Assembly (NCBI GenBank): GCA_964569385.1
Contig: CAZMUM010000010.1
Span: forward strand, 1 to 64,000
Reading direction: 5' to 3'
Origin: JAADHX01 sp964569385
Lineage (GTDB): Bacteria; Actinomycetota; Acidimicrobiia; Acidimicrobiales; Poriferisodalaceae
Length of the DNA: 64,000 nt
Notes under the pieces: generated by a model
Told to the model about the DNA's origin: nothing
Databases searched by the model: none
Seen by the model: only the letters and a program-made list of their open reading frames with translations
Shown here: positions 16,400 to 25,459 of the stretch, piece after piece
How the letters are laid out: each line of letters begins with the position of its first letter
How positions within the stretch are numbered: the first letter of the stretch is position 1
Position numbers and translations under genes: made by a program

Positions 16400-17368
16400 G
16401 TGAAAGTTCTTGTTACTGGATCGGCTGGGTTCATTGGGTCGAACTACGTACGCCACGTCTTGGCCACCACCGACGATCACGTGACGATCCTTGACTCGCT
16501 CACCTACGCCGGTGGCCTCGACACCATCGAAGACGTCATCTCGCCTGACGCTCCAAACGCCGGCCGGGTCAAGTTCATCAAGGGCGACATCTGTGACCGC
16601 GATCTGGTTGCAGAGGTTATGCCTGGCCATCAGCGAGTCGTGAACTTCGCAGCCGAGTCTCACGTTGACCGCTCGATCGTCGACCCAGACGCGTTCATCA
16701 AGACAAACTGCCTCGGCACTAATGTCTTGTGCGACATCGCAGCCAAATCCGACGTCGAGCGTTTCGTTCACGTGTCGACCGACGAGGTATATGGCTCGCG
16801 TGTAGACGGCTCGTTCGTCGAGACCGATCTGCTCGAACCAAGCTCGCCATACAGCGCATCGAAAGCGGGTTCGGATCTGATCGCTCTCGGGTACCACACC
16901 ACGTTCGGGCTCAACGTGTCGGTAACCAGAGCCTCGAACAACTACGGGCCGTTTCAGTATCCCGAAAAGCTCATCCCGTTTTTTGTCACCAACCTGATGC
17001 AGGGCCGACCGGTGCCGTTGTATGGCGACGGATCGAACGTTAGGGATTGGCTCTACGTTTCTGACCACTGCGCGGCTGTCGAAGTGGTCGCCCAGCTTGG
17101 TGAGGCAGGCGAGATCTACAACATCGGTGGCACCGCCGAGCTAACGAACCGAGAGCTGACATGGCGCTTGCTTGAGTTATGCGGGGCCGACGACTCGCTC
17201 GTCGAGCATGTGGTCGATCGGCTCGGACACGACCAGCGCTACTCGATTAGCCTCGACAAGATCGCCACTCTCGGTTGGGAGCCTCGCGTCTCGATCGATG
17301 ACGGCCTCGAACGAACGGTTGGCTGGTATCGCGACAACACCGACTGGTGGCAGACTCGCAGACCATGA
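16400..17368 (+). CDS. rfbB: dTDP-glucose 4,6-dehydratase
   Basis: 322 residues from a GTG at 16400 that follows a GGAGG site with good spacing; upstream ATG frames run through the intergenic hairpin and are rejected. Short-chain dehydrogenase signatures are GSAGFIGSNY (7-16), STDEVYG (126-132) and the catalytic Tyr151-x3-Lys155 (SPYSASK). RASNNYGPFQYPEKLIP is diagnostic of RmlB. It converts dTDP-glucose to dTDP-4-keto-6-deoxyglucose using bound NAD. It overlaps rfbD by 4 bp (ATGA). Confidence 0.95.
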   Translation: MKVLVTGSAGFIGSNYVRHVLATTDDHVTILDSLTYAGGLDTIEDVISPDAPNAGRVKFIKGDICDRDLVAEVMPGHQRVVNFAAESHVDRSIVDPDAFIKTNCLGTNVLCDIAAKSDVERFVHVSTDEVYGSRVDGSFVETDLLEPSSPYSASKAGSDLIALGYHTTFGLNVSVTRASNNYGPFQYPEKLIPFFVTNLMQGRPVPLYGDGSNVRDWLYVSDHCAAVEVVAQLGEAGEIYNIGGTAELTNRELTWRLLELCGADDSLVEHVVDRLGHDQRYSISLDKIATLGWEPRVSIDDGLERTVGWYRDNTDWWQTRRP

Positions 17369-18213
17369 CGAAGCTGCTCATCACCGGAGCCAGCGGACAA
17401 CTCGGACGCGACCTTGCGATTCGAGCTCCTAAGGCGGTACTTGTCTCGCGCCGAGACCTCGACATCACCGACCGCTCCGCAGTTCGGGCCTGCATCGAGG
17501 CTCATAGGCCCGAGGTGATTATCCACGCGGCAGCAATGACCGCCGTCGATGCCTGCGAAACCGAACCAGAGCGCGCCTTCGCCACGAACGGACTGGCTAC
17601 GCGCTGGCTGGTCGAAGCCGCAGATTTGATAGACGCCCGGTTGATAGCGATCTCGACCGACTACGTGTTCTCGGGCGAACCAGATGGCCCCGACCATCCT
17701 TGGCACGAGTGGCATACTCCAGACCCGAAATCGATCTATGGCGCGTCGAAGCTAGCCGGTGAGTCAGAAATGCGTCCTGACGACACCATTGTTCGTACCG
17801 CATGGCTATCTGGCATCCACGGGCCAAATATCGTCAAGACGGTGCTTTCGATGGGTCTGGCAGGAACGAAGATGAAGTTCGTCGATGATCAAACCGGTTC
17901 GCCAACATTCACCTCCGATCTGGCTGACAGTCTCCTGTGGGTCGCTGCTGCCGAGGTCACTGGCATCGTGCACGCAACCAACGCAGGTCACACCTCGTGG
18001 TTCGGCTACGTACAGTCGATCCTGCTGGCGGCCGGAGTTGACCCTGCCCTCGTATCGGCCGTCTCGACCTACGATCTCGACCCACCACGACCCTCACCAC
18101 GACCTCGGTACTCGGTGCTCGACAACTCCGTGCTTCGCAACATGGACCGCGAACTGCCTCACTACTTGGAGACCCTGAATCGCTCGATCGGCGAATTGGT
18201 CGCCTCGATCTAG
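17365..18213 (+). CDS. rfbD: dTDP-4-dehydrorhamnose reductase
   Basis: 282 residues from the ATG overlapping the rfbB stop codon. The NAD(P)-binding motif ITGASGQLGRDLA (6-18), STDYVFSGE (97-105) and the Tyr125-x3-Lys129 pair (YGASK) identify RmlD. It reduces dTDP-4-keto-rhamnose to dTDP-L-rhamnose, the last step of the pathway. Translation is likely coupled to rfbB. The exporter genes follow after 79 bp, so rhamnose is probably a component of the exported polymer. Confidence 0.94.
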   Translation: MTKLLITGASGQLGRDLAIRAPKAVLVSRRDLDITDRSAVRACIEAHRPEVIIHAAAMTAVDACETEPERAFATNGLATRWLVEAADLIDARLIAISTDYVFSGEPDGPDHPWHEWHTPDPKSIYGASKLAGESEMRPDDTIVRTAWLSGIHGPNIVKTVLSMGLAGTKMKFVDDQTGSPTFTSDLADSLLWVAAAEVTGIVHATNAGHTSWFGYVQSILLAAGVDPALVSAVSTYDLDPPRPSPRPRYSVLDNSVLRNMDRELPHYLETLNRSIGELVASI

Positions 18214-18292
18214 ACGAAGAGTCGCGGGCGATGACGACAAGGTCGGTATTCTCGCTTCCGACAACTACACCCGAACTCGTACAGGATGCTGC

Positions 18293-19096
18293 ATGTCGCA
18301 AATCGAGACTATCTGGGCCCATCGCCCTTTGGTCGCCAACTTTGCCCAACGGGAACTGAAGGCTCGCTATCGGCGCAGCCTGCTCGGTTGGCTGTGGTCG
18401 CTGATCAATCCGCTGACGACGATTCTCATCTACTCGTTGGTCTTTAGCGTCTTCCTTCGGGCCCAGGCACCGCCAGCCGGCGACGGAAGCAGCGTCTTTG
18501 CGCTTTATCTGTTTAGCGGACTCGTCGTTTGGGCCCTATTCGCGGCGATGGTCAACGGTCCAATGGACTGGCTTCAGGGAGTTGCTGACCTACTACGCAA
18601 GATTCAGTTTCCTCCCGACGCCGCAATTTTCGGCGGTGCGGCCTCTGCTGGTGTCCAGTCGTTGATCGAGGCCGGGATTCTGTTGGCCATCATGATCGGA
18701 ATAGGCAACACATCGTGGGCCATGCTGACGCTGCCGTACGTGATGTTGTGCGCGATGCTCGTTGGGCTTGGCATCGGGTTCTTTGTGAGCATCGCTAACG
18801 CGTACTTTCGCGATGTGCGTTACTTGGTGGGCGTCTTGTTGAACGTGGTGTTTTTCTTGGTGCCAATCGTGTATCCGCCCAGCATCATTCCTGAGGAGCA
18901 TTGGGGGTTGCCCCTGCTTGATCTGATGGAGCTCAATCCAATGTTCCACTTCATCGAGGCCAGCCGTGACGCGGTCTACTTCGGTGACGTTTCGTGGGGT
19001 CGGCTGGCCTTCATCGGCGTAATGTCGGTAGTGGTGTTCTTGGCCGGTTGGACGTTCTTTGTGCGCAAGTCTGTCGATATCGCCGAGGAGCTCTGA
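18293..19096 (+). CDS. wzm: Polysaccharide ABC exporter, permease (Wzm/TagG type)
   Basis: 267 residues with about six membrane helices. FAQRELKARYRRSLLGWLWSLINPL near the N-terminus is the hallmark of ABC-2 type polysaccharide/polyol phosphate exporters, and the FFVSIANAYFRDVRYLVGVLLN and YPPSIIP regions are also typical. With the ATPase that follows after 1 bp it would move a finished, lipid-linked polysaccharide across the cytoplasmic membrane. Its place directly after the rhamnose genes fits that role. Confidence 0.92.
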   Translation: MSQIETIWAHRPLVANFAQRELKARYRRSLLGWLWSLINPLTTILIYSLVFSVFLRAQAPPAGDGSSVFALYLFSGLVVWALFAAMVNGPMDWLQGVADLLRKIQFPPDAAIFGGAASAGVQSLIEAGILLAIMIGIGNTSWAMLTLPYVMLCAMLVGLGIGFFVSIANAYFRDVRYLVGVLLNVVFFLVPIVYPPSIIPEEHWGLPLLDLMELNPMFHFIEASRDAVYFGDVSWGRLAFIGVMSVVVFLAGWTFFVRKSVDIAEEL

Positions 19097-19097
19097 G

Positions 19098-20360
19098 ATG
19101 ACCGACTTGTCGGCAAACGCCCCGGCTATCCGCGTGCAGGACGTGACCAAGCGATTCCTACTCCAGGAGGATCGTGCTACCTCCATCAAAGAGCTGTTTA
19201 CTTCGCGCCGACGCCGAAACTCCGAGCGTGGGTTCAAGGCGGTCAAGGGGGTGTCACTGGACATTCCGGCCGGTTCGACCTTCGGACTCATTGGCCACAA
19301 CGGATCTGGCAAGTCGACGCTGCTGCGTCTCATGGCCGGGATACACCAGCCATCTTCTGGGTCAGTAACCACAGCGGGTCGAATATCGGCGTTGCTCGAA
19401 CTTGGGTCGGGATTTCATCCCGAACTGACCGGGCGCGAGAACATCTACCTCAACGGCGCGATGCTCGGAATTCCTAAGAAGGAAATGGCAGCGAACATCG
19501 ACGCGATCGTCGACTTCTCGGGGCTTCATGAGTTCATCGATCAGCCGGTAAAGGTGTACTCCAGCGGCATGTTCGTTCGGCTCGGGTTCGCGGTTTCGGT
19601 GCATGTGAACCCGGAAATCCTGCTGGTCGATGAAGTGATGGCGGTGGGCGACGAGGCCTTTCAACGCCAGTGTCTAGAACACATGTACAAACTTCGTCGC
19701 GAAGGCGTGACGATCGTTTTTGTTTCGCACTCACTTGGTCTCGTCGAGACCATGTGTGAACGCGCCGCGTGGTTGGACCACGGTGAACTCAAACAAACCG
19801 GTACAGCGTCGGAGGTATGTGAGGCCTACCTCAACAACGTTAATGCCGACGAAGCGGAACGCCGAAGTGCCGAAGTCGAAGAACGAGATGCCAACCGCGA
19901 CCTCGAGCAGGTTCATCAGGGCTCCGGCGAGATCCGAGTGGTTCACATCGACATTCTCGATGACGGGTGGATCCGAGTCCCTCATGCCACTACCGGCGAA
20001 GCACTTATCTTTCGTGTTTGGCTTGATACCTATGAAGAAGTGGTTGATCCAGTGATTTCGTTCGATATTTTTCACGCGAACGGGACTCACGTTGGCGGAG
20101 CATCCACCCAGGGTCACACCGCTCTCGGTCCGATTGCGCGCGGGCAGAGCTACATCGATTTCCAGATCCCGTCGCTAGGAATCAACCCGGGCAACTACCT
20201 GATTGCGACCGAGATACTCGACAGCGAGGGCCTGCACACTTTCGACAAACTTGGCAGGATAATCCCATTTCCCGTTGTCGGTAGCGGAACCAACTATAGG
20301 GGGCTGGCCAGGCTGCGCGGCGAGTTCACCAAAGTGGTCGATCACGACCTTGGCCTCTGA
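19098..20360 (+). CDS. wzt: Polysaccharide ABC exporter, ATPase with C-terminal recognition domain (Wzt type)
   Basis: 420 residues. The ATPase domain has Walker A GHNGSGKST (66-74), the YSSGMFVRLGFA signature and LLVDEVMAVGDEAFQ. From about residue 280 there is a second domain (EIRVVHIDILDDGW to YRGLARLRGEF) with the beta-sandwich pattern of the Wzt carbohydrate-binding domain. In O-antigen systems that domain recognises a chemically capped chain end before export. The start is the ATG just after the wzm stop. A WbdD-like methyltransferase at 24048 is a plausible source of the cap. Confidence 0.92.
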   Translation: MTDLSANAPAIRVQDVTKRFLLQEDRATSIKELFTSRRRRNSERGFKAVKGVSLDIPAGSTFGLIGHNGSGKSTLLRLMAGIHQPSSGSVTTAGRISALLELGSGFHPELTGRENIYLNGAMLGIPKKEMAANIDAIVDFSGLHEFIDQPVKVYSSGMFVRLGFAVSVHVNPEILLVDEVMAVGDEAFQRQCLEHMYKLRREGVTIVFVSHSLGLVETMCERAAWLDHGELKQTGTASEVCEAYLNNVNADEAERRSAEVEERDANRDLEQVHQGSGEIRVVHIDILDDGWIRVPHATTGEALIFRVWLDTYEEVVDPVISFDIFHANGTHVGGASTQGHTALGPIARGQSYIDFQIPSLGINPGNYLIATEILDSEGLHTFDKLGRIIPFPVVGSGTNYRGLARLRGEFTKVVDHDLGL

Positions 20361-20397
20361 TAGCTGACGACTAGACCAACAGGTATCAAGGGGCTGT

Positions 20398-22821
20398 CTA
20401 GAAAACGGTGTCCTCGATGGCGTCGGAAAACCGAGCCGCGATCTGGGGCCAACCGAAGTTCACTTCGACCAGTCGTCGTGCGCGCTCCGCCTGTTGTACA
20501 CGCGTTTCGTCATCGTGGTCAATCTCGATTATGGACTGAATCGCGTCAGCAAAGTCCGGGAGTTCAGCTTCGTGATAGATGCCATCGCCATCGGGCAGCC
20601 CGCGGGCTCCAACCGATGTCGTTAGCGCAACCATGCCGCTAGCCAGATACTCGACCATCTTCAGGTTCGTGCCGCTCCCAGTTTCCATTGGATTCAGACC
20701 AATGTCGGCGACCGCTAACAGCACTCGCTTGGTGGACGCCCCGATGAGCCCGAGCTTGATCACGTTGGACGGAACAGCAGTCGATCTGAAGTAGTTACAG
20801 TGGCTCCCAACCATCACGAACAGCATTTGTGGAATATCGGCCGCCATGTCGTGAAGTCTGTCGGCTGCGTCGAGGTTTGGCTGGTGCCAGCTCGCCAGGA
20901 ATACGCCGATGCGCTGATCAGGGTCGGCACCGATCGAGTGGAGCCATCGAGCTCGTTTCGCGATTCGCGCAGCGCCTCCCACAAACGGAACCGCATCAAT
21001 GTCTGCCCCGTTTGGTACCACTGCGACCGGTGGTGTCTCGCCGTACACGGCCGTGAACATCTTTTGGTCTTCGGTCGAACATGAGGCGACTAGAGAAGCT
21101 CTACTCAGGGTTGCTGCTTCGAGCTTTTGGACCTCTCGGACAGCCTCATCAGCTTCGATGCTCAGAGGGAACATTGAGTCCTTTAGCCGAGCTTCGACGT
21201 TGTAGGCGTCGTAGATAACCGGGAGATCGATACCAGCTAGGTCAAGCGCCGGCTCCATGTATGGATGCGACAAGATGATGGCGTCGGCATCGTCGGCCAC
21301 CTGTCGAAGACGTTCCCCGTACTCTGGTGTTAGGTGGAGTCCCAACCCACCGTAGATATCGCCGACTGGAATACCAATCTTGGTGCCCATCTCGACCTCG
21401 TAGGCGGCATGGCTATGGCTTCGCGGGATAGCGGTTTCGGTGAACCCAGGTGAAGATGTAACGGTCCAGGACGAGACTGGCGATTCGGCCAACGACAGCA
21501 GATGAACGTCAAATCGTTGGGCTAGTCCCCGGCCAAGATGAAAGGCCCGAAGTTGGCCGCCAGCTTGTGGATTGTGAGCCGTAAAGGTGTTCAGAGCGAC
21601 GAGTCGCCGGCGGCCAGGCCGACGAGAGGCGTTACTCGTGTTTGAGTCGACGCGGTGAACTTTCATGGAAGGGGATCGACGTACAAGCCGCCGGGTCACT
21701 TCGGGCCAGGTGATATGGGCCACAGAACGTTGGCCGACTTGGCCCAAAGCGCGAGATCGAGCCGGCTCGGCGCAGGCCTCGGCCATGGCCGCGCTTAGCG
21801 CTCCAATGGTTGGATCGACGACCCAACCATTGGCATCATGTTTTACGAGTTCGGTCGGTCCGCCTGCATCGGTGGTTGTGATAACTGGAGTCGCGCTCTG
21901 CATGGCTTCGAGTGTGATGAGCCCGTAGTCCTCGTTCTGCGGGATGAATGGGACCGCGATTGCGTTCGCGTATAGCGCTGGTAGTTCTTCATCTGGGACA
22001 AAGTCTAGAAACACAATCCGGCTGTCGTTTGCCGCACGTGCCCTTAGCGCGTCGGCCTGGGGACCATTTCCCGCTATTCGGAATTCGACCGCGGTGTCAG
22101 TTCTGCTGAAGGCATCGATCAACATGTCGATGCGTTTGGGAGCGTCTAGCCGACTGGCAGTGAATAAGTAATCACCGTCGCCGCTTCCGGAAAAGAGCGA
22201 AAGATCAGTCGGCGGGTGGATAACGCCGACGACCGCGTCGGAAGGGAAGTATCCGGGCCTATCGGCGACTGTCTGGGCGATCGCGAGATGACGCTGAATC
22301 GCCGAGGTTGCAAGACCAATACGGTCCAGGGCATGGACAAGCATTCGGCCAAGCGGCCCGGGATGACTAAATATTGGGTTGTCGCGGCCAAGCCTGGCGA
22401 CAAACTCGTCGTAGATACCGAAGACAATGTCGACGTCGGAGCGCTGGTTGCCCACTCTTTGCAGGCGTCTCGCCAGATCGAGGACATTCGGATCGGTGAG
22501 TCGTGTTGGCAGTGTCTCGGGGTATGTGTCGTATAACCCGCGCAGGACGTGGGCCATATAGACATGATGATTCGGGTGCGCCACCATCCAGCCGGGGTAC
22601 TTCGACGAGAGGATCATGTCGAAGCCACTTAGGTCTAGTGGTGCAAAGCGCCTATAGCCGTCGATGACCCCGTGTAGCGTCTCCTCGCGGAACGGGAGCT
22701 TCACTAACTCGGCTTGATGGTTGGTGTGATCGTTGATGTGATTAACGAAACCTGACCAGAGGCGCTCGAAGCCGCCTCGGGTGTATGGAACCGCAGCTGG
22801 TGCTACAACGCAGATTTTCAT
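20398..22821 (-). CDS. Tandem GT4-GT4 fusion glycosyltransferase
   Basis: 807 residues, twice the usual GT4 length. The first unit (about 1-375) opens MKICVVAPAAVPYTRGGFERLW and contains FIPQNEDYGLITLEAMQSATPV, the donor-site E-x7-E region. The second unit (about 385-807) begins near MKVHRVDSNTS, has VIYDAYNVEARL and ends its donor site in GSGTNLKMVEYLASGMVALT. Both look intact, so one polypeptide could add two sugars in sequence. The join is a short Arg/Ser-rich linker. It is last in a reverse-strand operon with a second GT4, the coiled-coil methyltransferase and an FkbM methyltransferase. Confidence 0.88.
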   Translation of the reverse strand: MKICVVAPAAVPYTRGGFERLWSGFVNHINDHTNHQAELVKLPFREETLHGVIDGYRRFAPLDLSGFDMILSSKYPGWMVAHPNHHVYMAHVLRGLYDTYPETLPTRLTDPNVLDLARRLQRVGNQRSDVDIVFGIYDEFVARLGRDNPIFSHPGPLGRMLVHALDRIGLATSAIQRHLAIAQTVADRPGYFPSDAVVGVIHPPTDLSLFSGSGDGDYLFTASRLDAPKRIDMLIDAFSRTDTAVEFRIAGNGPQADALRARAANDSRIVFLDFVPDEELPALYANAIAVPFIPQNEDYGLITLEAMQSATPVITTTDAGGPTELVKHDANGWVVDPTIGALSAAMAEACAEPARSRALGQVGQRSVAHITWPEVTRRLVRRSPSMKVHRVDSNTSNASRRPGRRRLVALNTFTAHNPQAGGQLRAFHLGRGLAQRFDVHLLSLAESPVSSWTVTSSPGFTETAIPRSHSHAAYEVEMGTKIGIPVGDIYGGLGLHLTPEYGERLRQVADDADAIILSHPYMEPALDLAGIDLPVIYDAYNVEARLKDSMFPLSIEADEAVREVQKLEAATLSRASLVASCSTEDQKMFTAVYGETPPVAVVPNGADIDAVPFVGGAARIAKRARWLHSIGADPDQRIGVFLASWHQPNLDAADRLHDMAADIPQMLFVMVGSHCNYFRSTAVPSNVIKLGLIGASTKRVLLAVADIGLNPMETGSGTNLKMVEYLASGMVALTTSVGARGLPDGDGIYHEAELPDFADAIQSIIEIDHDDETRVQQAERARRLVEVNFGWPQIAARFSDAIEDTVF

Positions 22822-22834
22822 TGATTATTGTTCA

Positions 22835-24046
22835 CTAGCCAGTCTCCATGACGGCGTCGATGGCGGCGTCGAGCTGGGCGTGGGCGTGTTGCCATGTATA
22901 GCGGGCCGCGGTGGCCAGCGCGCCTTGGCGCAACCGCGTGGCGGTAGCTTTGCTGCTCGAGATAGATCTGACTGCCTTGGCAATAGCAGCAGGTTCGGGT
23001 TTGGTGATCAGACCGTTGATCCCATCCTCTACGAACTCAACCAAGCCGCCACCATCGTCGCAGACCACCACTGGGATGCCGTGGGTGAACGCCTCGAGAG
23101 CAGTAAGGCCGTAGTCTTCGTTGTAGGCCGGAGCAACGAGACAGAGAGCACGGAGGTAGTGGGTCTGTAGGTCGTCATCGCTCAATCGGCCGACGATGTC
23201 AACTGGTACACGCGGCACCTGAACTTCAACACGTTCGTGCGAAGCGCGACGCTCCCATGGCCTTGGGTGGACAGGCAACCCGGCCGCCGCTTCCGCCGCC
23301 CATCGCCGCACGGCTGGCAACTGCCCGCCGCCGCCGATCAGGGTCGCTGGAGCGTCAAACCCCTGATGTGCAGCTGCGACAAAGAGCTCGGTTCGTTTCG
23401 AAAACTCGCTGCGACTTACGCAGACAACCTCGCTTGGCCGCGACCTTGGGACCTCGCCTGTTGCACTGTCGACGTCCCGGGATGAAGTTGCGCTGGCTAC
23501 AGCCGAGAGAGGACCGGCGAAGAAGTAGTCGATATTGGTCGACCTGGTGCCCCAATACTGGACCAACCGATCAGCCACCGTACGAGATGGAACCAAGAAC
23601 CGGGTGATGGTCGCAGCGTATTTCTGGTCCAGATATCGAATGCGTTCGCAGGTCTTGAGGTGGGCGGTGGCATCGATTCCTTGGACTGCCGAGAACTGTT
23701 CGGCAAGGTCGTAGAAGATTCTTTGATGGTGGTAAAATAGCGCCAACTTGCGGGGATGATCGATGGCCCAGCTTCCGGGCTGAGTAGTAATCACTAGGTC
23801 GAAGTTTGATGTGTCGACCCGGCCGAATCGATGAAGCAGCGACTCATACGTGTATGCCTCAGGACGTTTAGCCCAGGCTGCATCGGAGATGAGGCTGTCG
23901 CCAATGAAGTGATCAGGTGCTGAGCCCTGGACAGTTACCTCGGCAACATCGTGGCCAGAGGCCGTGAGATGTGAAACTAGGTAACTGAGCAAGATCTCGA
24001 AACCGCCCTGAACTCCCCAGTCAGGCTTGGCCACCGCGATACGCAT
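22835..24046 (-). CDS. GT4 family glycosyltransferase
   Basis: 403 residues from the ATG at 24046, beginning MRIAVAKPDWGVQGGFEILL. The retaining-GT4 fold shows VVCVSRSEFSKRTELFVAA at the start of the second Rossmann half and APAYNEDYGLTALEAFTHG at the donor-sugar site. The start lies 1 bp after the stop of the upstream methyltransferase gene, so the two are translationally linked. Donor and acceptor sugars are not predictable from sequence alone. Confidence 0.88.
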   Translation of the reverse strand: MRIAVAKPDWGVQGGFEILLSYLVSHLTASGHDVAEVTVQGSAPDHFIGDSLISDAAWAKRPEAYTYESLLHRFGRVDTSNFDLVITTQPGSWAIDHPRKLALFYHHQRIFYDLAEQFSAVQGIDATAHLKTCERIRYLDQKYAATITRFLVPSRTVADRLVQYWGTRSTNIDYFFAGPLSAVASATSSRDVDSATGEVPRSRPSEVVCVSRSEFSKRTELFVAAAHQGFDAPATLIGGGGQLPAVRRWAAEAAAGLPVHPRPWERRASHERVEVQVPRVPVDIVGRLSDDDLQTHYLRALCLVAPAYNEDYGLTALEAFTHGIPVVVCDDGGGLVEFVEDGINGLITKPEPAAIAKAVRSISSSKATATRLRQGALATAARYTWQHAHAQLDAAIDAVMETG

Positions 24047-24047
24047 G

Positions 24048-25421
24048 TCAGGCTTCGCCGCCGCCAGGCTTCGAGGCCAAAACGGCAACATCTCGGGGCC
24101 CAAACATCGCTTGCAGGATCATGTCCTCGTCGGTAGCTGTCGACTCGAAGTCGACCTGCTTCAATCCGGGGCGCGCCGGGTTCAAATACCGGATCTCGAC
24201 GTCGACAAAGCCGCGGTCGGCAACCAGGAATGCAAGCAGATCTGGATGGAGTGGCCGAAGATGCGTTGGGTCCAGATAGAACGTCGACGCGCCAACGAAC
24301 AAGTTCGTTGGCGTAGGCGTCTCGAACAGGATGCGTCCGCCTTGGGCCAGAGCGATGAGACAACGATCGAGCAGTTCGATTAGCACCGGCACCGCTAGAT
24401 GTTCGGCGATATGGAAGCCGGTGATCGAACCGAGACTTCCTTCGGGCACGTCGCGAAGGTGGTCAAGTGCGTCGGCATGAATGACCTCGAGGCCGCGCGC
24501 TGTTGTTTGGGCCACGAACGTCGCGCTCGTATCGACGCCATAGGCGCTGATGTCATGGGAAGAAAGCAGCTCAAGCCACTCCCCACGTCCTGATCCAACG
24601 TCGAGGACCCTGCCGTGCTTAGCGAAGCTCGGAAGGTCGTCCTCGTACTGCTTGAGCACGCTGCGCACGTTTTCCCGAGATCCCCTGAATCGGTCCTCGA
24701 ACCGATCGTAAATGTCAGACACCCGAATTGCCTCGGCCTCAGCGGCCGTTCGGGAGATCATCTCGGGCGCCGCTCTGAACTCATGCAACAGCACCTCGAC
24801 ATGAGCCCGGCTAGTCGCCAGGTCGCCGCGTACTTGTTGGATCTTCTGGTGGGCGCTGCTGACATCATCGTAGGTCTGGCCCAGCCGCCCATTTAGCCGG
24901 TCTATGTCAGATGCGATCTCGGTGATTTGAACGCCGACTTCCTGTTTTTCAATTGAAGATCGCTCTTCGTTACCTTTCAAACTCTCGACGATCGACGAGA
25001 GAGCGTCAGCCCGAGCGGCCGCTTGCCTGAGTTCACCGACAGTGGACGTCAGCGAAAGCAATTCGTCGGCGAGATCTTCGAGCACCATGTCATGAGACGC
25101 GAATAGTGCCCTCGTGGCGTTGTTGCCACCGCTGGGGCCGACCGCAGCCCACAATTCGGCAGAGTTCGCTTCTAGGCCCGCTATTCGGAGATCGAATCGC
25201 GACACGATGTTGTGCAGATCGGCTAGTGCGGCACTGCTTTCAACGTTGAACTCTGCCTGACGCGGCGAGGCCGCGTCGGCGAATCGGCGTACGAGTTTCC
25301 TGACCAAGCCAGCTCGGCCAGGACGCGGCGAGTCGGCTGCATTCGAAGCCCGTTGCGTGTGATCTAGATAACTAGAGTGGCTATGCGCATCGAGGGCTTT
25401 GTGGTCAACTTCTTCGCTCAC
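24048..25421 (-). CDS. Coiled-coil plus SAM methyltransferase, WbdD-like chain-capping candidate
   Basis: 457 residues from a GTG at 25421 (a TTG two codons earlier is also possible). Residues about 60-215 are heptad-rich and charged, predicted as coiled coil. They are followed by DIYDRFEDRFRGSRENVRS and a class I methyltransferase core with RVLDVGSGRGEWLELL and HIAEHL. The DRFRGS-to-GRGEW layout resembles methyltransferases that cap O-antigen or other ABC-exported glycans; the coiled coil of WbdD acts as a molecular ruler, although there it lies after the catalytic domains. No kinase domain is present here. The role in capping the Wzm/Wzt substrate is inferred from neighbourhood and domain type. 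Confidence 0.72.
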   Translation of the reverse strand: MSEEVDHKALDAHSHSSYLDHTQRASNAADSPRPGRAGLVRKLVRRFADAASPRQAEFNVESSAALADLHNIVSRFDLRIAGLEANSAELWAAVGPSGGNNATRALFASHDMVLEDLADELLSLTSTVGELRQAAARADALSSIVESLKGNEERSSIEKQEVGVQITEIASDIDRLNGRLGQTYDDVSSAHQKIQQVRGDLATSRAHVEVLLHEFRAAPEMISRTAAEAEAIRVSDIYDRFEDRFRGSRENVRSVLKQYEDDLPSFAKHGRVLDVGSGRGEWLELLSSHDISAYGVDTSATFVAQTTARGLEVIHADALDHLRDVPEGSLGSITGFHIAEHLAVPVLIELLDRCLIALAQGGRILFETPTPTNLFVGASTFYLDPTHLRPLHPDLLAFLVADRGFVDVEIRYLNPARPGLKQVDFESTATDEDMILQAMFGPRDVAVLASKPGGGEA

Positions 25422-25459
25422 AAGCAACGACGTTACTGCCGCTCGGCAGCGTCGTGTGG

